Shown one piece after another: positions 52,171-59,029 of a DNA stretch of 64,000 nt; the first letter of the stretch is position 1; each line of letters begins with the position of its first letter. The notes below the pieces were generated by a model. The model had not been told where the DNA came from. It saw only the letters and a list, made by a program, of their open reading frames with translations, and did no database searches. The position numbers and the translations under genes are program-made. This stretch comes from Alphaproteobacteria bacterium (GTDB lineage: Bacteria; Pseudomonadota; Alphaproteobacteria; Caulobacterales; Hyphomonadaceae): positions 226,970 to 290,969 of the forward strand of contig JAHJYW010000049.1 of assembly GCA_018827375.1 (NCBI GenBank), written 5' to 3'.

Positions 52171-53486
52171 TGGACGTGATCGACACCTTCCTTGGGGTTT
52201 TCATCGCATACATCGACAGCGGGTTCGGCCTGCTGGCGGGCGATGTCGCATACCTGTCGACCACGCTGATCGCCATCGACATCACGCTGGCGGGCCTCTT
52301 CTGGGCGCTCTCCCAGAACACGGACGTCATCGCCGGGCTCCTCAAAAAAGTGCTCTATGTCGGCTTCTTTGCCTTCATCATCGGCAATTTCTCTCTGCTC
52401 GCAGGCATCGTCTTCGACAGTTTCGCCCAGCTTGGCGTGACTGCTGGCGGCGGGACCATGACCGCTGATGACCTGCTCCGCCCCGGCTTCATTGCAAGCG
52501 TCGGCCTCGATGCCGGTCAGCCGCTCTTGGAAGAGATCGGCGACATGCTGGGGCCGATTTCGTTCTTCCACAACTTCATCATGATCGCCGTCATGTTTGT
52601 CGCCTGGGCGGTGATCATGGTCGCCTTCTTCGTGCTGGCCGTGCAGCTCTTCATCACGATCCTGGAGTTCAAACTGACCACGCTCGCCGGGTTCGTGCTC
52701 GTGCCTTTCGCGCTGTGGAACAAGACCACATTCCTGGCCGAACGCGTCCTCGGCAATGTCATCACCTCGGGCATCAAGCTGATGGTGCTCGCCGTCATCA
52801 TCGGCATCGGCTCGACGCTGTTTGCTTCCGTGACCGACGCGTTCCGCACCGGCGAAGATGTGACACTGGCGCAGGTCATGGGCACGGTGCTTGCCGCGAT
52901 TGTCTTCTTCTGGATGGGCATCTTTGCCCCCGGCATTGCAAGCGGGCTGATTACCGGTGCGCCGCAGCTTGGCGCGGGATCCGCTGCAGGCGCGGCAGCC
53001 GGTGTCGCTGCCGGGACTTATGTCGCCGGTATGGGTGGCCGCGCCGCGGTCGGCGCTGTGGCAGGCGGTGCTTCAAGCGCCGTCAAAGCCGGCGCCAGCA
53101 TGGCAGGAGCCGCGCGCACCTCCTATACACTGGGCTCGGTCGCCTCCGGCGCAAGCGGCGCAGCAGGTGTGGCCGCAGGTCTTGCCGGTGTCGCCCGCGC
53201 TGGCGGGGACGCCATGCGCCGTGCTGCGAGCCGTCCTGCCCAATCCATGCGCGAGGCTTACCAACGCGGCAGTCAGGGGGCCTGGCGCGCCACCGGCGGC
53301 TCGCCGACCGCGTCCATGGAAAGCCCTGCCTCCGGATCATCCTCATCCCAAAGCCCCGGTTGGGCGCGGCGAATGCAGACCAGCCAGCGCATGGGACAGG
53401 CAAGCCAGATGGCCGCCCATTCGATCCGCGACGGCGACCGCGGGTCCTCCGGCGCAAACCCAACCCTCAAAGACAAGGACGATTAG
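52170..53486 (+). CDS. trbL: TrbL (VirB6-type polytopic membrane protein)
   Basis: 438 residues. Five to six membrane helices in the first 270 residues (IDITLAGLFWALS, VLYVGFFAFIIGNFSLLAGI, MIAVMFVAWAVIMVAFFVLA, VLAAIVFFWMGIFAPGIASG), with FELKLTTLAGFVLVPFA-like conserved middle part. The last 170 residues are Ala/Gly/Ser-rich and low in complexity, as often in TrbL. It forms the inner-membrane DNA passage. Confidence 0.93.
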   Translation: MDVIDTFLGVFIAYIDSGFGLLAGDVAYLSTTLIAIDITLAGLFWALSQNTDVIAGLLKKVLYVGFFAFIIGNFSLLAGIVFDSFAQLGVTAGGGTMTADDLLRPGFIASVGLDAGQPLLEEIGDMLGPISFFHNFIMIAVMFVAWAVIMVAFFVLAVQLFITILEFKLTTLAGFVLVPFALWNKTTFLAERVLGNVITSGIKLMVLAVIIGIGSTLFASVTDAFRTGEDVTLAQVMGTVLAAIVFFWMGIFAPGIASGLITGAPQLGAGSAAGAAAGVAAGTYVAGMGGRAAVGAVAGGASSAVKAGASMAGAARTSYTLGSVASGASGAAGVAAGLAGVARAGGDAMRRAASRPAQSMREAYQRGSQGAWRATGGSPTASMESPASGSSSSQSPGWARRMQTSQRMGQASQMAAHSIRDGDRGSSGANPTLKDKDD

Positions 53487-53489
53487 ACG

Positions 53490-54182
53490 ATGGCTTTCAA
53501 GCGATCCTCCTCAAGCTATGGGCCAAGTCCCTTTCCGGAAACGCCCTACCAAAAGGCCGGTCAGGTCTGGGATGAAAGAATGGGCTCAGCCCGGGTGCAG
53601 GCGAAGAACTGGCGTCTCATGGCGCTGGGATGCCTCGGACTTTGCTTTGTCACCTCCGGCGCTCTGGTCTGGCGCTCAATGCAATCGACCGTCACGCCCT
53701 ATGTGGTCGAGGTGGATGAAACCGGCGCGGCGCGGGCGGTCGCTCCGGTGACGGAACGTTACACGCCCACAGATGCCCAGATCGCCCATCACCTCGCGAA
53801 CTTCATCGAGCGTGTGCGGGGCCTCAGCGTCGATCCGGTCGTCGTGCGCGAGAACTGGCTGCGCGCCTATGACTTCGTGACAGACCGCGCCGCCACAACC
53901 CTCAACGAATACGCCTCTGCCAATGATCCGTTTGCAGACGTGGGTCGCAAATCCCGCACCGTGGATGTCGTCAGCGTCGTGCGCGTCTCCGATGACAGCT
54001 TCCAGGCCCGCTGGATCGAGAAGACCTATGAGAATGGCGCGCTGGTTCGCGCCCAGAGGTTCACCGGCAATTTCACACTCATCACCCAGCCGCCGACGGA
54101 CGCAGAGACCCTGCGTGCCAATCCGCTCGGCCTTTACGTCCATGCCCTGAACTGGGGCCAGGATCTTGTTACAGGAGAATGA
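53490..54182 (+). CDS. trbF: TrbF (VirB8 type)
   Basis: 230 residues. A cytoplasmic N-terminus (FPETPYQKAGQVWDERMGSA), one membrane helix (about 40-62), then the periplasmic VirB8 domain with YTPTDAQIAHHLANFIERVR and a C-terminal NPLGLYVHALNWGQDL. It nucleates the channel at the inner membrane. Confidence 0.95.
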   Translation: MAFKRSSSSYGPSPFPETPYQKAGQVWDERMGSARVQAKNWRLMALGCLGLCFVTSGALVWRSMQSTVTPYVVEVDETGAARAVAPVTERYTPTDAQIAHHLANFIERVRGLSVDPVVVRENWLRAYDFVTDRAATTLNEYASANDPFADVGRKSRTVDVVSVVRVSDDSFQARWIEKTYENGALVRAQRFTGNFTLITQPPTDAETLRANPLGLYVHALNWGQDLVTGE

Positions 54183-54187
54183 TCCCC

Positions 54188-55225
54188 ATGCTTCGTACTC
54201 TGCTTGCCACTTCGGCCCTCGCACTCACCACGGCCTGCGCCACGACTGAGATCGAACCGATTGATCCGGCAGCCTTCGTTGCCGCAACGCCTGTCGAAGA
54301 CCGGGCCGATTACCCGGTCGAGATCGTCGAAACCGCCGTCCCGCTGCCGCTGCCCGGTCAGATGATGCCCGTTGGTGCACGCGTCACCACCAATGCCGAT
54401 GGCAGCGTCACTCGGACCTATACAAGAACCGTCAGCGCGCCATCAGTTTCACCGGCAGAAGCGATAAGACAAGGCCGCACGAGCGCCCTGATCGAGCCCT
54501 CGGTCGATGGCTATGTGAACGCGATCCAGGTCTATCCCTACACTGAAGGCGCGCTCTACCGCCTCTATGCCAGCCCCGGCCAGGTCTCCGACATCGCCCT
54601 TCAGCCCGGAGAGGAACTCGTTTCAGTCTCAGCGGGTGACACAGTCCGCTGGGTCGTTGGGGACACGATCTCCGGTTCGGGCGCGACAGCCCGCGCGCAC
54701 GTTTTAGTCAAACCGATTTCCTCCGGCATCCGCACCAACCTGATGATCGCCACCGACCGGCGGACCTATCACCTTGAACTGGAAAGCACGAACGGCGGCT
54801 ATATGGCGGCGCTCTCGTGGCGCTATCCGGCTGATGAGCTGGCAGGCCTGACGGCCCGCAATGAACGCGCCATCGCACGCGACGCCGGAAGCATTGAGCG
54901 CGGCCTGACACTTGAGGGCCTGAACTTCGACTATCGCCTCTCCGGCGACAGCCCCGACTGGAAGCCCGTCCGGGTCTTCGACGATGGGCGACAGGTCTTC
55001 ATCCAGATGCCGGAAGACATCGCCACCACCGACATGCCGCCGCTCTTTGTGCTGGGCGCGGATGGCGATGCAGAACTGGTGAACTACCGGGTGCGCGGTA
55101 ATTACTACGTCGTCGACCGGCTGTTCCGCGCGGCGGAACTGCGCCTCGGCGAGCGGAACCAGACCGTTGTGCGCATCAGTCGCAATGAGCGTCGCTCGCC
55201 TCTGGCCGCGATCTTCGGGAACTGA
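54188..55225 (+). CDS. trbG: TrbG (VirB9 type)
   Basis: 345 residues from ATG at 54188, chosen because AGGAG lies 10 bp upstream; ATG at 54179 is too close to it. The signal with Cys lipobox LTTAC suggests a lipoprotein, unlike many TrbG. The VirB9 domain (about 95-330) has AIQVYPYTEGALYRLYASPG and RTNLMIATDRRTYHLELES, then RGNYYVVDRLFRAAELRLG. It is part of the outer-membrane pore with TrbI. Confidence 0.93.
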   Translation: MLRTLLATSALALTTACATTEIEPIDPAAFVAATPVEDRADYPVEIVETAVPLPLPGQMMPVGARVTTNADGSVTRTYTRTVSAPSVSPAEAIRQGRTSALIEPSVDGYVNAIQVYPYTEGALYRLYASPGQVSDIALQPGEELVSVSAGDTVRWVVGDTISGSGATARAHVLVKPISSGIRTNLMIATDRRTYHLELESTNGGYMAALSWRYPADELAGLTARNERAIARDAGSIERGLTLEGLNFDYRLSGDSPDWKPVRVFDDGRQVFIQMPEDIATTDMPPLFVLGADGDAELVNYRVRGNYYVVDRLFRAAELRLGERNQTVVRISRNERRSPLAAIFGN

Positions 55226-55229
55226 GCCG

Positions 55230-56507
55230 ATGTCCGAGCCCATTCCTTTTGACGAGCATGCCGAGCGGCTGAAGATCCGCTCCAGCCCGAAGCCGGTCAC
55301 GCGCATCAACCGTAAGGTTCTGATGGTCGGCGCAGGCTTGGGCGTGCTCGGACTGTTCGCGGCGATGAGCATAGCCCTCAAGCCGCCGACCGCCGTCGAT
55401 CCGGACGCCCGCCGCGAGCTTTACAACACGACGAACACACGAAAGCCCGAAGGCCTCTCCACGCTGCCTGCAAGCTATAGCGATATTACGCCGGTAGAGG
55501 ACCGCATCGCCCGTCTCGGCCCGCCGCTGTCGGGCGATCTCGGCGCCACTATGCTGCGCGCTGAGCGAGAGCTTGGGATCGAGCCGGAATATGTCACCCG
55601 CTTCGAGGACGATTTCCGCCCGAATCCGGCCGACGAGGCCGAGCGTGCAAGGCGCATGCGCGAAGCTGCTCTTGCCGATGAGGCCGCCCGCGCACCGGTC
55701 TTCTTCCGCCTCGACTCTCAGAGCGGCCCGGCAAACGCCACCGAGGCTCGCCCCGCTTACCGCGACCCCGCGCTTGATCTCGGCTCGGAGCTTCTCGCGC
55801 TCGCCGCGCTGCCACAAGGCGCACCATCCGCGTTTGGCACTGCAGCCGACACCAACCTTCAATCGCGCAAGCTCGCATTCGCGAGCGAAAGCGCAGGCAC
55901 CGATATTTACAACGAACATCGCGTCGAAGACCCGGCCTCGCCGTATCAGGTCATGGCGGGCACGCTAATCCCGGCCTCGCTGGTCACCGGCATTAACTCT
56001 GATCTCCCCGGCACGATCGTCGCGCAGGTCACCCAACCGGTCTATGACACGGTCACCGGGCAATATCTTTTGATCCCACAGGGCTCCCGTCTCATCGGGC
56101 GCTACCAGTCCGAGGTCTCATTCGGTCAGGATCGCGCGCTCGTCACCTGGGACCGGATCATCTTTCCTGATGGGGCCTCCATCGTCATCTCCGCGCCGGG
56201 CGCAGACGCGCAAGGCTTTGCAGGTCTCTCCGACCGGACCGATCACCACTGGGACCGCGTGTTCATCGCGGCGGGTCTTGCGACCATTCTCGGCGTCGGC
56301 GCAGAGCTTGGCGCGGACGGCGATGGCGACTTGGAACGCGCCATCCGACGCGGCACCACCGATACCGTCAACCAGGCCGGCCAGCGCGTCGTCGAGCGCA
56401 ATCTTGGCATCCAGCCGACCATAAGCGTGCGGCCCGGCTGGCCGGTGCGCGTGGTCGTCACCCGCGACCTTATCCTCAGACCCCATCCCCAAGGAGCCCC
56501 GCGATGA
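55230..56507 (+). CDS. trbI: TrbI (VirB10 type)
   Basis: 425 residues. Membrane helix at about 30-50 (VLMVGAGLGVLGLFAAMSIA), a Pro/charged linker, then the TrbI/VirB10 core (about 250-420) with VMAGTLIPASLVTGINSDLP, YLLIPQGSRLIGRYQSEVSF and a final GWPVRVVVTRDLILRP. It spans both membranes and links the ATPases to the outer pore. It overlaps the DUF2274 gene by 4 bp. Confidence 0.95.
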   Translation: MSEPIPFDEHAERLKIRSSPKPVTRINRKVLMVGAGLGVLGLFAAMSIALKPPTAVDPDARRELYNTTNTRKPEGLSTLPASYSDITPVEDRIARLGPPLSGDLGATMLRAERELGIEPEYVTRFEDDFRPNPADEAERARRMREAALADEAARAPVFFRLDSQSGPANATEARPAYRDPALDLGSELLALAALPQGAPSAFGTAADTNLQSRKLAFASESAGTDIYNEHRVEDPASPYQVMAGTLIPASLVTGINSDLPGTIVAQVTQPVYDTVTGQYLLIPQGSRLIGRYQSEVSFGQDRALVTWDRIIFPDGASIVISAPGADAQGFAGLSDRTDHHWDRVFIAAGLATILGVGAELGADGDGDLERAIRRGTTDTVNQAGQRVVERNLGIQPTISVRPGWPVRVVVTRDLILRPHPQGAPR

Positions 56508-56740
56508 CCCTTCGCCTTGACCGTCTTCCCGACCGCACGCCCGTGCGCATGAACCTCTCGGTTGATCCCGAGCTTGCGAGCGCGCTCAGCGACTATGCCG
56601 AAATCTACCGCCAGACCTATGGCGCGGAGGAAAAGCCCGAAACGCTGATCCCCGCCATGATCGAAAGTTTCCTGGCATCAGATGCCGGGTTCAAGCGGGC
56701 GCGCCGCGCCCTTCATGCCAACGCAAGCAACGAAAGGTAA
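56504..56740 (+). CDS. DUF2274 family protein
   Basis: 78 residues. It reads LRLDRLPDRTPVRMNLSVDP at the start and YAEIYRQTYGAEEKPETLIP in the middle, the DUF2274 pattern, a small RHH-like protein that regularly follows trbI. Coupled to trbI by ATGA; function unknown. Confidence 0.88.
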   Translation: MTLRLDRLPDRTPVRMNLSVDPELASALSDYAEIYRQTYGAEEKPETLIPAMIESFLASDAGFKRARRALHANASNER

Positions 56741-56744
56741 TCCA

Positions 56745-57059
56745 ATGGCACAGATCGGCACATTCACTCTCAAGGATGGCGCCTATACCGGCACCATCCG
56801 TACCATGACCATCAACGTCAAAGCGCAGCTTGTTCCCAACATGGACAAGGCTTCAGACGGCGCTCCCGACTTCCGGCTCTATGCCGGCGGGGCCGAACTC
56901 GGGGCTGCCTGGCGCCAGGAAAGCAAGCAAGGCGAAACGCCCTACCTCGCCGTCAAACTTGATGATCCAAGCTTTACCAGCCCCATGCGCGCCGCCTTCT
57001 TTGAGAACGAAAAGGATGGCACCGGCGTCATGGTGTGGAACCGGGCAAAGACGGGATAA
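56745..57059 (+). CDS. DUF736 family protein (copy 2)
   Basis: 104 residues. DUF736 pattern: IGTFTLKDGAYTGTIRTMTI, FRLYAGGAELGAAWRQESK, YLAVKLDDPSFTSPMRAAFF and VMVWNRAK. It resembles copy 1 at 30619-30942 in fold pattern but not closely in sequence. It follows DUF2274 by 4 bp at the end of the trb operon. Confidence 0.9.
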   Translation: MAQIGTFTLKDGAYTGTIRTMTINVKAQLVPNMDKASDGAPDFRLYAGGAELGAAWRQESKQGETPYLAVKLDDPSFTSPMRAAFFENEKDGTGVMVWNRAKTG

Positions 57060-57071
57060 TCGGAGTGCGTC

Positions 57072-57422
57072 ATGTTGCATCGCGTAAAGGAGGGCGGGCG
57101 CACGGGGCTTAAGGATTTCGCGCGGGACCTGAACCCGCCCCCAAAGGCCCCTGCCCCCGTCACGTCAACCGATCCTGAACGGATCACGCCTGCGGATATT
57201 TTCCGGCGACGAACCGTCAGGCGGCCGGAACTCCGCAAGCTCGTGCCGCTCTCCGACACGACAATCTACGAACTCGAACAGAAGGGTGAATTCCCGCAGC
57301 GGTTCTACCTCACACCCCGATGCGTCGTCTGGCCCCTCGCCGAAGTCCTTGAATGGATCGACGCCCAAAGGCGCAAGGGTCGCGAAGGCTGTGGGCCGCA
57401 TCCTGATTATCGGATGCGGTAA
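57072..57422 (+). CDS. AlpA-family phage/ICE regulator
   Basis: 116 residues. A Pro-rich leader (about 1-45) precedes an AlpA HTH: LRKLVPLSDTTIYELEQKGE then FPQRFYLTPRCVVWPLAEVL and EWIDAQRRKG. AlpA proteins activate integrase or excision genes on P4-like elements, so this is another possible excision factor. A perfect 8-bp stem (57396-57403 with 57412-57419) lies at the very end of the gene. Confidence 0.88.
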   Translation: MLHRVKEGGRTGLKDFARDLNPPPKAPAPVTSTDPERITPADIFRRRTVRRPELRKLVPLSDTTIYELEQKGEFPQRFYLTPRCVVWPLAEVLEWIDAQRRKGREGCGPHPDYRMR

Positions 57423-57523
57423 ATTGGCTGAATTACACTCGCGCAAATCGCCTCCACATTGTCGATATGCGCAATGCGGAAGATTTTACCGAGTCAGGTC
57501 TTTGGACAGAATTCGTCCCGCCC

Positions 57524-59029
57524 TCAAACGTAGAATCGGTAGGACGGGTTTGGAAGGTCGTCTTCCCCAAGTTCTGCCATCAGTTCGCCAACCCGGCGTG
57601 CAAACAGAAGCGTGATCGGATAAGCGCCGAGCGCATCGCTCGAATTCCAGTTCATCTTGGACAACGCCAATATCTCCCTCGCTCTCGCCTCTATGTCGGT
57701 GTCTCTGGGCGATCCAATCTCTAAGGGAGCGGGGATATGCGGTCCCGGATATTGATTCCACCAAGGCACATATCCGCTCGTATAGAGATATGTATGCTTG
57801 TCGAACGAACAAAGCGTTCCGCGCCAAGGCTCGAAATTACCGCGCCTCACCATGCGGAAGGCCGTGCTCCGCACCCAGATTAGATCGAGGAAGGGGGCAA
57901 TATCTTTCGCCGCAGTGTCAAAACCTTCTAGCTCTTCCGGCTGATACTGCGTCGTCTTGTGAAGCACGATCCGGGTCGGCGCGACGCCGGCGCGCTTTTC
58001 GTAGTTCTCGGCGACATCCCTCAGCAAAGCTTCGGCCTGCTCGGCGTTCAGAAAAATTTGACGATCCCGCCGCTGATTGTGATCGATGTTCGCGCCCTTC
58101 AAGGCGAACGGTTCGACATCGCGGGAATACGCTTGGGCAATGCTCGCATAAACAAGATGCCCGCTGCGCCGTTTCATGTGGTGGAAGGACACCCCCACAA
58201 AGCAGACATCTTTGGGCAATGCCGTCGGACGCCAAGGCGTACCCTTGGATTTATAATATAACGACACGGCGATGTTCCAGGCGCGCGTCGCATGGCTCTG
58301 ACCGGTGTCATTGCCCTTTTCGATAGTTTCGCGCCTCAGCACCTGGATTGGCACCGCATCGTCATGCGTCATGACCCGCGCCTTCAAGGCGCGATAGAAA
58401 GTGCGGAACAGCAGATCATCCGCCATCGAATAAAGCGTCTCTGCAGCCTTCAGCTCGTCCGGCGACGGCTGGAACAGCGCGAGCTGGTCGCTTTCCTCTT
58501 CCGCCCTGAGCGTTTCTAGAAGAGCGCGCTCCTCCGCGGTCAGCCCCGGATTTGAGACCCTGAGATCGCCAAGCTCATTGGGGATGCAGACGACAATGCA
58601 GTGCGGACTGTCGTCGCCAAGCAGAGAAGCGACCTTGTCGTCGAAAACCTGGACGAGTTCATCGAAGACCGGACCATTATGCGCTCTGGGAAACCGGGTC
58701 CGATACGCCTCATCCGCAATCGGCCTCACATATCGATCATCCAGATCCAGCTCCACGCCAAGTGCGTCTTTGAAGCCAGGCCAGTCGCGATACCGGCTGG
58801 CGTTGGATTCATAGGCCGGATGAAACTGCGCAAGCTTGGCAAACCAGGACCTCGCGGCGTCGATATCCTCCTGTAGCCCGACAAAGCCGATTTTGAGCTG
58901 TTGATCCCCATTATAGTCGGCGGGCTTGTTATCCGCGAGGCCACGACGACCGTCGACATCTTCCGCATTGTTATAGAAAGAGACGGTCGGTTCAGGCAGT
59001 ACGTTTATGATCAGCGGCTTCGTCATCAT
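57524..59029 (-). CDS. Short prokaryotic Argonaute (MID-PIWI, inactive nuclease)
   Basis: 501 residues, the size of short pAgos without N and PAZ domains. MID signatures lie at about 225-270 (TRAWNIAVSLYYKSKGTPWR, the guide 5'-phosphate pocket region). PIWI follows: VCFVGVSFHHM at about 275-285, where long Agos have the first catalytic Asp; RIVLHKTTQYQP at about 353; a final KMNWNSSDALGAYPITLLFA and a C-terminal YRFYV. Catalytic tetrad positions read Ser281 and HK358, so guide-target binding without cutting is expected. It overlaps the SIR2-APAZ gene; ATG at 59029 or 59026 starts it. Function depends on that partner. Confidence 0.9.
   Translation of the reverse strand: MMTKPLIINVLPEPTVSFYNNAEDVDGRRGLADNKPADYNGDQQLKIGFVGLQEDIDAARSWFAKLAQFHPAYESNASRYRDWPGFKDALGVELDLDDRYVRPIADEAYRTRFPRAHNGPVFDELVQVFDDKVASLLGDDSPHCIVVCIPNELGDLRVSNPGLTAEERALLETLRAEEESDQLALFQPSPDELKAAETLYSMADDLLFRTFYRALKARVMTHDDAVPIQVLRRETIEKGNDTGQSHATRAWNIAVSLYYKSKGTPWRPTALPKDVCFVGVSFHHMKRRSGHLVYASIAQAYSRDVEPFALKGANIDHNQRRDRQIFLNAEQAEALLRDVAENYEKRAGVAPTRIVLHKTTQYQPEELEGFDTAAKDIAPFLDLIWVRSTAFRMVRRGNFEPWRGTLCSFDKHTYLYTSGYVPWWNQYPGPHIPAPLEIGSPRDTDIEARAREILALSKMNWNSSDALGAYPITLLFARRVGELMAELGEDDLPNPSYRFYV

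Noticed and set aside
57286..57724. Plus-strand frames after the AlpA gene
   Set aside because: They run into the antisense of the Argonaute gene and have no start signals; no separate gene is needed there.
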